This document shows positions 36,470 to 44,250 of a DNA stretch of 64,000 bases, in pieces; the stretch's first letter is position 1; every line of letters starts with the position of its first letter. Position numbers and translations under genes: made by a program. The DNA comes from Winogradskyella eximia (GTDB lineage Bacteria > Bacteroidota > Bacteroidia > Flavobacteriales > Flavobacteriaceae): assembly GCF_003386165.1 (NCBI RefSeq), contig NZ_QRDV01000002.1, positions 124,001 through 188,000 on the forward strand, read 5' to 3'. Below the pieces are notes generated by a model. That model did not search any database. It was not told the origin of the DNA and saw nothing but the letters and a program-made list of their open reading frames with translations.

Positions 36470-37567
36470 AAAGCAAAATTTTTATTACTCTATCTTTTTG
36501 TCTCCACTATTAGTTTTGGGCAAATACATCCAAAAATCAACTCCCTAATTGAAGCAGAAATTAATGCAAATAAAGTGCCTGCATTAGCGGTTGCAGTCAT
36601 CGATTCTGGGAAGGTTATACATATTAGTGCCAAAGGGCATAGAGATGTAAAATTAAAAAAGAAGGCTACTATAAATACACCTTTTCACATCGCATCTGTT
36701 TCTAAAACAGTAACGAATATGGTGGTGTTTAAATTGATAGAATTGGGGAAGATTGATTTAAAAGCAGATATTAATAATTACTTACCTTTTAAAGTTGAAA
36801 ACCCATTTTTTCCTGACGAAAAAATAACTGTAGAACTTTTACTTAAACATAGAAGCGGAATTAAAGATGATGTGAAGTTTTACGGACCACACTGGAGTAA
36901 CCCTAAAGGCGACCCAAAACTAAGTTTAGAGTATTTAAAAGATTATTTGGTTTCTGGAGGAAGCTTATATAAAGAAAGCCACTATGATAGTAAACCTAAT
37001 CATAAATTGAATTTTAAATACTCTAACACTGGTATTGCATTACTTGCTTATATAGTTGAACAAGTATCTGGAATGAGTTATGAGGATTTTTGCCAAAAAA
37101 ACATTTTCAAACCAATGAAAATGAATAATACAAGCTGGTTTTTAAAGAATTTAGATTCTAGTTTAGTTGCCAAAACCTATGTTAAAAATAAAACTAAAGA
37201 ATTTATATTTAAAGGTCATAACGGATACCCAGATTATCCTGGAGGACAATTAAGAACATCTATTACAGACTACACTACTTTAATTGCAGGGTTTTTAAAT
37301 GCTGATGATAATAACTTTATTTTAAATAACGAAACAAAAAAAATGATAATACCCTCAGTTAGTACACCTCATTTAGGATATTATACCTGGTTTATAAAAG
37401 CAATAAATAACAATTTATATTATGAACATGGTGGAGGTGATACTGGTGTAAGAACAATTTCTATTATTGAGCCAGACAAAAAAAGAGCCATCATCATTTT
37501 TGCAAACTACCCTTATAATTTTGATGAATTATATAAATCTATCGAAAGGGAAATGTGGGAAGAATAA
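36467..37567 (+). CDS. Secreted beta-lactamase-family serine hydrolase
   Basis: I place the start at ATG 36467 (MKAKFLLLYLFVSTISFGQ), which gives a clean signal peptide; the upstream in-frame ATG at 36428 is inside the duplicated leader. The protein is ~366 residues. Catalytic motifs are FHIASVSKTV (S-x-x-K), FKYSNTGIALL (Y-x-N) and YEHGGGDTG (HGG). It resembles secreted class C beta-lactamase-like esterases/DD-peptidases. It shares its leader with the alpha/beta hydrolase at 38481, suggesting co-regulation. Confidence 0.82.
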   Translation: MKAKFLLLYLFVSTISFGQIHPKINSLIEAEINANKVPALAVAVIDSGKVIHISAKGHRDVKLKKKATINTPFHIASVSKTVTNMVVFKLIELGKIDLKADINNYLPFKVENPFFPDEKITVELLLKHRSGIKDDVKFYGPHWSNPKGDPKLSLEYLKDYLVSGGSLYKESHYDSKPNHKLNFKYSNTGIALLAYIVEQVSGMSYEDFCQKNIFKPMKMNNTSWFLKNLDSSLVAKTYVKNKTKEFIFKGHNGYPDYPGGQLRTSITDYTTLIAGFLNADDNNFILNNETKKMIIPSVSTPHLGYYTWFIKAINNNLYYEHGGGDTGVRTISIIEPDKKRAIIIFANYPYNFDELYKSIEREMWEE

Positions 37568-37664
37568 ATCTCTAAACAACAATTCAAAAACAAGAAAAAT
37601 GTAGTTAAATATAAACCCTTATAAGTACACTAAAACAAAATGTAATTATTAAAATTAGTACAAA

Positions 37665-38357
37665 ATGAATAAAAGTATCTCATTTTCAAGAGCAGCTACA
37701 ATAGCAGGAATTGGACTGTTAATTATGACTTTAACGGTTCCATTTGCTGAATTTAAAATAATCCCAGATTTAGTAAACCCAAATAATGCATTAGAAACTG
37801 CGTCTAACATCACTAATAATTTATTCTTATTTAATGTGGCTATTTTTCTAATCTTTATCACAATAGTAGCAGATATTGTTGTAGCCTGGTCACTTTATAT
37901 ATTTTTAAAACCGGTAAATAAAAGCTTATCATTACTCACAGCTTGGTTTCGATTATTATATACAGGAGTTTATCTATTTGCCGTAACTAATTTGATAAAG
38001 GTATTTACCCTAACCAAAGGGACTTCTTACTTTCTTTCGAATTCTCAGCAGCAAATTTCAGAGTTCATGCTTTTTTATATTAAATCCTACAAATACGAAT
38101 GGTTTTTCGGCTTGGTATTATTTGGCATTTATTTAATTCTTCTAGGGTTTTTGGTGTTAAAAGCAGAATATATTCCAAAAATAATGGGCTGGTTATTAAT
38201 TATTGCAGGTACAGGCTATATTGTTGGCCATTTAAAAGTGTTTTTGTATCCCGATCTCAATACAAGCTTTAGTATGTTTACCGCATTGGGTGAATTAGTA
38301 TTTATGTTTTGGCTTCTCATAAAAGGTTCAAGGGTAAAAGAATTACAAATAAGTTAA
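37665..38357 (+). CDS. DUF4386-type integral membrane protein
   Basis: A 230-residue protein with about six membrane helices. AATIAGIGLLIMTL, NLFLFNVAIFLIFITIVADIVVAWSLYIFLKPVN and LFGIYLILLGFLVLKAEYIPKIMGWLLIIAG match the DUF4386 pattern as I recall it. The family is common in Bacteroidota and Firmicutes; its function is unknown. It lies between two secreted hydrolase genes that share a leader. Confidence 0.7.
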   Translation: MNKSISFSRAATIAGIGLLIMTLTVPFAEFKIIPDLVNPNNALETASNITNNLFLFNVAIFLIFITIVADIVVAWSLYIFLKPVNKSLSLLTAWFRLLYTGVYLFAVTNLIKVFTLTKGTSYFLSNSQQQISEFMLFYIKSYKYEWFFGLVLFGIYLILLGFLVLKAEYIPKIMGWLLIIAGTGYIVGHLKVFLYPDLNTSFSMFTALGELVFMFWLLIKGSRVKELQIS

Positions 38358-38398
38358 TAACCACACTACAACAAGCGGAAGCATCCTAAAATTTACTC

Positions 38399-38483
38399 TA
38401 AAGAAAACAAAAAAAATCACATTATTTATTTAAAAATTTAAATGCCAAATAATTTTCGGCAAGTAAAAATACAATCAAAAATG
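38399..38483 (+). repeat. Duplicated leader, copy 2
   Basis: Nearly identical to 36386-36469. In its palindrome (38443-38461) one arm reads TGCCAAA, so pairing with TTCGGCA is weakened by one change. Confidence 0.75.
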
Positions 38484-39875
38484 AAAACAGTAGTAACATT
38501 AATCGTCGTATTTATAGTATCAATAGTAAGTGCATATTCACAGAATATCTTGGGAGATTGGAACGGAGAAGCCAAAAGAGGAGAGAAACTAATCACCTTC
38601 GTTTTTAAAATAGAACAAGAAGATTCTAAATATTCAACCACTATGAGTGTACCTACTTTTAGAGTTTCTGGAATAAAACCGTCAACAACAACTTTTACAG
38701 ATGGAAAGTTAATTATAAACGGTGCCAATGTTGGAATGCGTTATGAAGGTGTTTTTAATAAGGATACGCAACAATTTGAAGGCACTTACAAAGAAGGAGG
38801 AGTAGAGTTGGTATTAAACTTAAAAAGAGGAAATGTAAAAACAACAGATTCAAGAAGACCTCAAGAACCTGCGAAGCCTTATCCTTATTATGAAGAAGAA
38901 GTAGTCTTTCAAAATACAGAAGCAAAAATAGAGTTGGCTGGTACTTTAACATTACCCAATAAAAATGGAAAATTCCCTGTTGTCATTTTAATCAGCGGAA
39001 GTGGTCCACAAGATAGAGATGAAAGTTTTATGGGACACAAACCGTTTTTAGTGTTATCAGACTATTTAACAAGACAAGGCATTGGAGTATTGCGTTTTGA
39101 TGATCGTGGTCATGGAGAATCTACAGGTGACTTTGGAAATGCAACAACAGAAGATTTTTCTAAAGATGTATTGAGTGCAATCGACTATTTGAAAACCAGA
39201 AACGATGTAGATATTAAAAATATAGGTTTAATTGGTCATAGTGAAGGCGGTATTATCGCACCTTTAGCGGCAAACAATTCTAATGATGTTGCTTTTATGG
39301 TATTACTGGCTTCTACAGGAATATCTGGAACAGAATTATCTGTAATGCAATCTAAAACATTAAGACAATTTCCTATAGAAGATGAAGTCGCTTATGAAAA
39401 AAATACAAGAAAAGCTATTGCCATAGTAACCTCTAATAAAAGCGAATCAGAAATTAAAGAAGAATTGACGACGCATTATAATGATTTTTTAAGACCTATT
39501 TTAACATCATTAAATGTACCAGATGAAAAGATCAATTTATTTATAGATGGTCAGCTTAAAACAAGTCTAAAGCCATGGTCACGCTACTTTTTACAATATA
39601 ATCCAGCTGATGAATTTGAAAAATTACAAATCCCTATATTATCATTAAATGGTAGTAAAGACACACAAGTAAATGCCAAAATAAATCAAGAGGGCATAAG
39701 GCAAGCACTAATTAAAGGTGGAAATCAAGATTATAAAATAGTGGAATTAAAAAATTTAAACCACTTTTTTCAAGAGTGCGAAATAGGGAATATGGATGAA
39801 TATAGAAAAATAGAGCAAACATTTTCGCCAATTGCTTTAAAAGAAATCTCTAATTGGATTCTTAAAAGGATATAA
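38481..39875 (+). CDS. Secreted alpha/beta hydrolase (S9-like serine esterase/peptidase)
   Basis: The start is placed at ATG 38481 (MKTVVTLIVVFIVSIVSAYSQ), giving a signal peptide; the earlier ATG at 38442 is leader sequence. About 464 residues. Residues ~22-120 form a beta-barrel-like domain (GDWNGEAKRGEKLITFVFKIEQEDSKYST). The hydrolase follows with ILISGSGPQDRDES, the elbow LIGHSEGGIIAP (Ser nucleophile), an Asp in LSLNGSKDTQV and a His in LKNLNHFFQ. Similar proteins are annotated as alpha/beta hydrolases with an N-terminal DUF3887-like domain. It is exported; the substrate is unknown. Confidence 0.8.
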   Translation: MKTVVTLIVVFIVSIVSAYSQNILGDWNGEAKRGEKLITFVFKIEQEDSKYSTTMSVPTFRVSGIKPSTTTFTDGKLIINGANVGMRYEGVFNKDTQQFEGTYKEGGVELVLNLKRGNVKTTDSRRPQEPAKPYPYYEEEVVFQNTEAKIELAGTLTLPNKNGKFPVVILISGSGPQDRDESFMGHKPFLVLSDYLTRQGIGVLRFDDRGHGESTGDFGNATTEDFSKDVLSAIDYLKTRNDVDIKNIGLIGHSEGGIIAPLAANNSNDVAFMVLLASTGISGTELSVMQSKTLRQFPIEDEVAYEKNTRKAIAIVTSNKSESEIKEELTTHYNDFLRPILTSLNVPDEKINLFIDGQLKTSLKPWSRYFLQYNPADEFEKLQIPILSLNGSKDTQVNAKINQEGIRQALIKGGNQDYKIVELKNLNHFFQECEIGNMDEYRKIEQTFSPIALKEISNWILKRI

Positions 39876-39940
39876 TATTACAATTCTCAAAACCATGGAA
39901 TTTTCTAACAGAAAGAAATTGTTAGATTAGAGGTTGTTAT

Positions 39941-39968
39941 TTGTAACAATTAATACTAATTATTCGTC
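39941..39968 (+). promoter_or_regulatory. Possible ECF-type promoter (TTGTAAC-N17-CGTC)
   Basis: TTGTAAC (39941-39947) and CGTC (39965-39968) are spaced by 17 bases, similar to many Bacteroidota ECF promoters and to the CACTAAC motif class nearby. It lies 55 bases before the ATG at 40023. Confidence 0.35.
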
Positions 39969-40022
39969 ATATACATTATAAAACATCAATCAATTTATCA
40001 TCAATCAAAAAACGAACTGTAT

Positions 40023-40880
40023 ATGTTTTTCAAATCAAAAGAAGGAAAAGAAAAAATCATAACCCTTTACAATCAAAAGTTAAATGAGCTTAATATTGAA
40101 TATTCCGAAGAATATGTAGAAACAAAGTTTGGAGCTACAAATGTTATTATTACAGGCAGCCCAAAAAGCCCACCTTTACTCCTTATTCATGGCACAGGAG
40201 GTTGCGCACCTTTAATTTTAGAATCATTGCCTAATTTATCTTCAAAATATTGTGTTTATGCTATAGATGTGCTTGCCCAACCTAATAAGAGTGCCGAAAA
40301 CAGATTAGATATGAAGTCCCTAGATTATGGGGAATGGTTAACGGAAGTTATAATTTTATTAGGAGTAAAAGAGGTTACTTTAGTTGGGTTTTCATTTGGA
40401 GGTTTTATTTCTCTAAAAACTTTAGAGTTTAATGAAAGACTAATAAAACATGTTTTTTTAATAGCGCCAGTTTATATTGTTAATGGAAACCCTTTTATAG
40501 GCTTAATTAAAATGTTTATGCCATTAAAAAAATTCATAAAAAGCAATGATAAACAATACATTAAAAAAGTAATGGATGTTCTTTTTTCTGAATATGATGA
40601 CTTTGCATTAACATTTATGGCTACAACTTTTCAAAATTGCAATATGGATTTTTCTCCTTTACCAATTATTTCTAAGCTGTCAGCAAAAATTATAGAAACT
40701 CCAATCTCTATTTTTGCTGCTGAAAAAGATATCATGTTTCCTGGAAAAAAAATGATTAAAAGAGCCAAACGAATATTCCCTTCAATGGAAGAAGTTATTT
40801 TGATAGAAAATTCTAAACACGTACCAAATTCAATGGATTTTAAAAAAATAGAGGATTTAATTATAGATAGTTTGAATTGA
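40023..40880 (+). CDS. Alpha/beta hydrolase
   Basis: A 285-residue cytoplasmic protein. LLLIHGTGGCAPL is the oxyanion region, TLVGFSFGGFISLKTLE the nucleophile elbow (G-F-S-F-G), FAAEKDIMFPGKKMIKRAK the Asp region, and IENSKHVPN the His. Its C-terminal third closely matches the broken frame at 41944-42156, so the gene has been duplicated nearby. The substrate is unknown. Confidence 0.8.
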   Translation: MFFKSKEGKEKIITLYNQKLNELNIEYSEEYVETKFGATNVIITGSPKSPPLLLIHGTGGCAPLILESLPNLSSKYCVYAIDVLAQPNKSAENRLDMKSLDYGEWLTEVIILLGVKEVTLVGFSFGGFISLKTLEFNERLIKHVFLIAPVYIVNGNPFIGLIKMFMPLKKFIKSNDKQYIKKVMDVLFSEYDDFALTFMATTFQNCNMDFSPLPIISKLSAKIIETPISIFAAEKDIMFPGKKMIKRAKRIFPSMEEVILIENSKHVPNSMDFKKIEDLIIDSLN

Positions 40881-40956
40881 CTGCATTAGAAAATTTTGGC
40901 TAAAAAAAAAGGAAAGTAGAACGTAATAACACTATTTAACAAATATCTCATTAATG

Positions 40957-40985
40957 AGTAATAATTTTTCATTTAAACCACTAAC
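40957..40985 (+). promoter_or_regulatory. Candidate ECF promoter 3 (AGTAA-N17-CACTAAC)
   Basis: AGTAA at 40957-40961 and CACTAAC at 40979-40985, spacing 17, with the same ATAATTTTTCATTT interior and AATAAAAACA tail as the motif at 34656. It lies 31 bases before the gene at 41016. The similarity to the 34600-34700 region extends further upstream. Confidence 0.5.
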
Positions 40986-41015
40986 TAATAAAAACAACAT
41001 AAATTTTGTTAATCT

Positions 41016-41897
41016 ATGAACTTGTCATCAAATTCACAAAAATGGTTAGATACTACTTTGTACCCTTTCGAAAATAAATATATTCAATTAGATGCAGGAA
41101 AAATGCATTATGTAGATGAAGGAAAAGGGGATGTTATATTATTTATTCACGGCACTCCAGCTTGGTCATTTCTTTATAGAGATTATGTTTCCTCATTGTC
41201 AGAGCAATATAGATGCATAGCAATTGACCATATTGGATTTGGATTATCTGAAAAGCCTAATAATTTTGACGGAAGGCCAGAATCCCATTCAAATAATTTG
41301 AACAGTTTTATTGAAAAACTGAATCTTACTGCTATAACACTTGTTGTTCATGACTTTGGTGGTCCAATAGGTTTAGGAACGGCAATTCAAAATAATAATA
41401 AAATAAAAAAAATTATTCTTTTTAATAGTTGGTTATGGGAAACAAAGAACAATTTAAATGCTCAAAAAATTGACAAAATAGTCAATAGTAAAATCGGAAG
41501 TTTTTTGTACTTAACAATGAATTTTTCACCAAAATTTCTTTTAAAAAAAGGAATTTATGACAAGGGGAAATTGTCTAAAAAAGTTCATAAACAATACATA
41601 TACCCTTTCCCAAATAAAGCCTCTAGACAATCATTGCTAAATATTGGTAAATCCTTAGTTGGATCTTCTAATTGGTATCAATTACAATGGAATTTATTAG
41701 ATAAACTGGAGTCAAAACCTTGGTTAATACTTTGGGGTACAAAAGATGAATTCATTACAACTGAGTACTTACAAAAATGGAAAGATAGATTACCAAATGC
41801 TGTAGTAAAAGAATTTAATTGTGGTCATTTTTTACAAGAAGAAAAAGCAAAAGAAACAATTACTGAAATTAAGGAATTTATGAAAATGGATTCTTAA
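41016..41897 (+). CDS. Haloalkane dehalogenase-like alpha/beta hydrolase
   Basis: A 293-residue protein. The elbow reads LVVHDFGGPIGLG, with Asp113 in place of the usual Ser nucleophile. This Asp-nucleophile pattern is the mark of haloalkane dehalogenases and epoxide hydrolases. FIHGTPAWSFLYRDYV is the oxyanion block, IDHIGFGLSEKP the next conserved block, and NCGHFLQEE carries the catalytic His271. It is most like haloalkane dehalogenases, but the halide-binding Trp pair cannot be confirmed by eye. It may be under control of the ECF sigma factor, given the motif 31 bases upstream. Confidence 0.72.
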   Translation: MNLSSNSQKWLDTTLYPFENKYIQLDAGKMHYVDEGKGDVILFIHGTPAWSFLYRDYVSSLSEQYRCIAIDHIGFGLSEKPNNFDGRPESHSNNLNSFIEKLNLTAITLVVHDFGGPIGLGTAIQNNNKIKKIILFNSWLWETKNNLNAQKIDKIVNSKIGSFLYLTMNFSPKFLLKKGIYDKGKLSKKVHKQYIYPFPNKASRQSLLNIGKSLVGSSNWYQLQWNLLDKLESKPWLILWGTKDEFITTEYLQKWKDRLPNAVVKEFNCGHFLQEEKAKETITEIKEFMKMDS

Positions 41898-41943
41898 AGA
41901 CACATGATTCAATCAAAAAAATCACTAAATAATCAAAATTAAA

Positions 41944-42156
41944 ATGGATTTCACGCCAGTTCCAATAATAAATAGGAGTGAAGCTAATTTAATACAAACA
42001 CCAATAACAATTTTAGTTGTAAAAAAGACTTGATGTTTCCTTGTGAAAAAATGATTAATCGTGCGAACAATTTTTTTCCCTTCATTAAAAAGACAATTAT
42101 TAGAACAGTCAAAACGTGTTCAAAAAAATAGAGATCATAAACGAATTGTAAATCTT
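41944..42156 (+). pseudogene. Decayed C-terminal fragment of an alpha/beta hydrolase
   Basis: From ATG 41944 the frame reads MDFTPVPIINRSEANLIQTP and ITILVVKK, matching NMDFSPLPIISKLSAKIIETP and ISIFAAEK of the hydrolase at 40023. After a frameshift it continues DLMFPCEKMINRANNFFP (compare DIMFPGKKMIKRAKRIFP). After another it continues FPSLKRQLLEQSKRVQKN. At least two frameshifts and loss of the N-terminal two thirds make it a pseudogene. Confidence 0.8.
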
Positions 42157-42163
42157 AAATGTG

Positions 42164-42748
42164 ATGATTTTGAATAAAATTATAGAAAGAAACATATCAG
42201 GACAAAAAGTTTTAGGACTTTTCATTCTAACTAATCTAGTTTATGCTTTTATGCTACTGGTTACCATTCCTAATACAATGGAATTTTCCAATGGAATGAA
42301 GTTATTAGATATGATGCCAACGGGCTATGATTTTAATTATGTAAATAAATTGTTCAGTACTCTTGGTAACATTGGACGTGAAACTTATCTCACCAGACAA
42401 ATACCTATAGATATGTTATATCCATTACTCTTTGGGATTTCATATGGACTAGTAATAGCATATTTTCTAAAGAAAATTAACAAACTCAATACACCATTTA
42501 TTTATCTATGTATTTTACCTATTATCGCAGGAGTTGCAGATTATATTGAAAACATTGGAATTATCTATATGCTTAACAGTTTTCCAAATTTCACTGAAAC
42601 TACGGTTAATACAATTAGTATGTTTTCAGTTATAAAAAGTATTTCTACAAGTGTATTCTTTATTTCTTTGGTAGTAATCTTAATATTAGTTGGTATTCTA
42701 TTTTTTAAGAAATCAATTAATACCACTTTAGAAGAACATTCTAAATAA
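42164..42748 (+). CDS. Conserved membrane protein of unknown function
   Basis: About 194 residues from ATG 42164 (a GTG directly precedes it). Four membrane helices at roughly 15-36, 82-102, 113-135 and 160-188. The block LLDMMPTGYDFNYVNKLFSTLG followed by IPIDMLYPLLFGISYGLV and ADYIENIGI is one I recognise from many Flavobacteriaceae hypotheticals, without a function. There is no signal peptide. It starts just after the alpha/beta hydrolase remnant. Confidence 0.65.
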   Translation: MILNKIIERNISGQKVLGLFILTNLVYAFMLLVTIPNTMEFSNGMKLLDMMPTGYDFNYVNKLFSTLGNIGRETYLTRQIPIDMLYPLLFGISYGLVIAYFLKKINKLNTPFIYLCILPIIAGVADYIENIGIIYMLNSFPNFTETTVNTISMFSVIKSISTSVFFISLVVILILVGILFFKKSINTTLEEHSK

Positions 42749-42784
42749 TAATTATTACTGACATTAATCTAGAATTAATAACAT

Positions 42785-42855
42785 TTATGTAAAATAGAAT
42801 TTTAATGTTTAGCTCGGCCTCATAAAATTTTGGTTAAAAAATAGGTGAATATTGT
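42785..42855 (+). repeat. R element copy 4 (5' end only)
   Basis: It matches the first ~70 bases of the copy at 53766, from TTATGTAAAATAGAATTT through CTCGGCCTCATAAAATTTTGG to AATAGGTGAA. It marks the left edge of the accessory island 42.8-54.3 kb. Confidence 0.75.
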
Positions 42856-43007
42856 CGTTTACACGATTTTTCAATAGTAATCAAAAGCTAGCTTTGTTTA
42901 TTTGGCTAAAAAATTCCACTAGAACTTTTCTTAAATACAAATAGTGAGGCTGGTAAGAGTTAGATATTTGTAAACGTGATTCAGTTTCAATGCCACAATG
43001 AGCTTGT

Positions 43008-43062
43008 ACATAATTCTTAACGATATATAACAGCCGAAGCTGTCATAGATCTAGAATTATGT
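43008..43062. repeat. Nested inverted repeat (outer and inner stems)
   Basis: Outer arms ACATAATTCT (43008-43017) and AGAATTATGT (43053-43062). Inner arms ACAGC (43030-43034) and GCTGT (43039-43043) around CGAA. Unpaired spacers lie between the stems. The fold recalls integron attC sites, but no integrase is in the window. Confidence 0.55.
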
Positions 43063-43100
43063 CAAATATCGCCCAAAAGCGCTATTATGCTAATTGTTGT

Positions 43101-43229
43101 ATTTGTCCTATAATGTACTTGCGTTATGTACAACATGGGCTTTGGTTAAAAGCGCATGTTATATATTACTTTTCTATATTTTTTTCTTCTCTAATGTTTC
43201 TCTAATCAGTTAATGGAACACTCTTTTTA
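43101..43229 (+). repeat. Left-boundary repeat of cassette 1 (higBA-ATPase)
   Basis: Bases 43101-43161 appear identical to 46896-46956 over 61 bases, including a hairpin with arms AACATGGGCTTT and AAAAGCGCATGTT (one mismatch). Bases 43207-43229 also match 47000-47022. Cassette-specific sequence begins shortly afterwards in both places. Confidence 0.8.
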
Positions 43230-43302
43230 CGAAGCGACGATAGGAGCGAAGTGGAATGTGTGTGGAATGATAATGTTATTTAGATGTTAAAATTATATTT
43301 TT

Positions 43303-43321
43303 AGTTCTCTTTTTGAGAACT
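43303..43321. promoter_or_regulatory. Palindromic operator candidate for higBA
   Basis: Arms AGTTCTC and GAGAACT, perfect over 7 bases with a 5-base centre, lie six bases before the -7 box. HigA-type antitoxins repress their own operon through such sites. Confidence 0.55.
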
Positions 43322-43326
43322 TTTCA

Positions 43327-43334
43327 TATATTTG
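43327..43334 (+). promoter_or_regulatory. -7 box (TATATTTG) of higBA
   Basis: A perfect TAnnTTTG match ending 20 bases before the higB ATG at 43355, immediately after the palindrome. Confidence 0.55.
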
Positions 43335-43354
43335 TATAAACTTATAAATGTCCA

Positions 43355-43723
43355 ATGGCTCGTGTAGTAGCAAAAAAACATATAAAAGATTTTATGGAGA
43401 AACACTCCAACTATCGAGAAGGATTAAAAGCTTGGTTATCTGTTGTAGAATCGAGTGACTGGAAAAAACCTCAGGACATTGTTGATACATTTGGTTCAAA
43501 AGCAATTGATTTTTTAGGTAAAAAAGACACCAAAAAATCTACAAAATCTTCAGAGAGAGTAGTTATTGATGTGAAAGGAAATCATATTAGAATTATTGCA
43601 AAATATCAATTTCTTGAAAACATGAAAGTGTCTATACTATATTTAAAGTGGATTGGTACTCATGCGGAATACGATAAACTTGAAAAGAACAAAGATCAGT
43701 ACGACATAAATTTATTTCACTAA
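43355..43723 (+). CDS. higB: HigB-type mRNA interferase toxin
   Basis: A 122-residue protein. The N-terminus VVAKKHIKDFMEKHSN, the middle SSDWKKPQDIVDTFG, the core RVVIDVKGNHIRIIAKYQF and the C-terminal LYLKWIGTHAEYDKL match the HigB_toxin family (RelE-like fold) of normal length. It cleaves mRNA on the ribosome when free. The antitoxin gene starts 14 bases downstream, the usual higB-first order. A palindrome and -7 box lie directly upstream. Confidence 0.88.
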   Translation: MARVVAKKHIKDFMEKHSNYREGLKAWLSVVESSDWKKPQDIVDTFGSKAIDFLGKKDTKKSTKSSERVVIDVKGNHIRIIAKYQFLENMKVSILYLKWIGTHAEYDKLEKNKDQYDINLFH

Positions 43724-43736
43724 AATAAGGTTTGTT

Positions 43737-44246
43737 ATGAAAAAAAGAATATTAAAATCAGAACACGATTATAAAGAAGCAATTAATAGATTAGAATCAA
43801 TAGGTGATAATCCAAAGTTTGCTGATGATAAAGACCTAATTGATGAATTTGAATTATTAGATAAACTAATTAGTGATTATGAAAACTCTAAATTTCATAT
43901 TGAAGAAGGAAATCCTATAGAAATAATCAAATTAAAAATGAATTATATGGATTTAAAACAAAAAGATTTAATTGGTGTTATAAGTTCATCAAAAGGAATA
44001 GTTTCTGAAGTAATGAACAAAAAGAGAGGATTATCCAAGGCGATGATTAGAAATTTATCAAAGCTTTTATCTATAAATCAAGATATTCTAAACACAGAAT
44101 ATGAAATACAAAAAGATGATTCTACTATTTCTGAAAAAGGAGTATCGTCAAATTTATTTAAATTTCTAAGACCTCGTGGGATAGATCCAACGGATATTCA
44201 AAGAAGAGTGGCTAAAAGAGGTACAATAGTTCAATTATGTGCTTAA
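43737..44246 (+). CDS. higA: HigA-type antitoxin with a C-terminal extension
   Basis: A 169-residue protein. Residues ~1-60 are the helical toxin-binding part (LKSEHDYKEAINRLESI...LDKLISDYENSKF). Residues ~61-115 form the HTH (LKMNYMDLKQKDLIGVISSSKGIVSEVMNKKRGLS). After the usual end point there is an extra basic ~45-residue tail (SNLFKFLRPRGIDPTDIQRRVAKRG). It should neutralise HigB and repress the operon. The ATPase gene starts four bases after the stop, so the tail may couple to it. Confidence 0.82.
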   Translation: MKKRILKSEHDYKEAINRLESIGDNPKFADDKDLIDEFELLDKLISDYENSKFHIEEGNPIEIIKLKMNYMDLKQKDLIGVISSSKGIVSEVMNKKRGLSKAMIRNLSKLLSINQDILNTEYEIQKDDSTISEKGVSSNLFKFLRPRGIDPTDIQRRVAKRGTIVQLCA

Positions 44247-44250
44247 TAAT

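Noticed and set aside
43136..43166. Short hairpin AACATGGGCTTT/AAAAGCGCATGTT as a rho-independent terminator
   Set aside because: No T-run follows and it sits inside a boundary repeat, not at the end of a gene.
44239..44250. GTG start for the KGGVGR ATPase overlapping higA
   Set aside because: ATG at 44251 directly precedes the nucleotide-binding strand and sits four bases after the higA stop.
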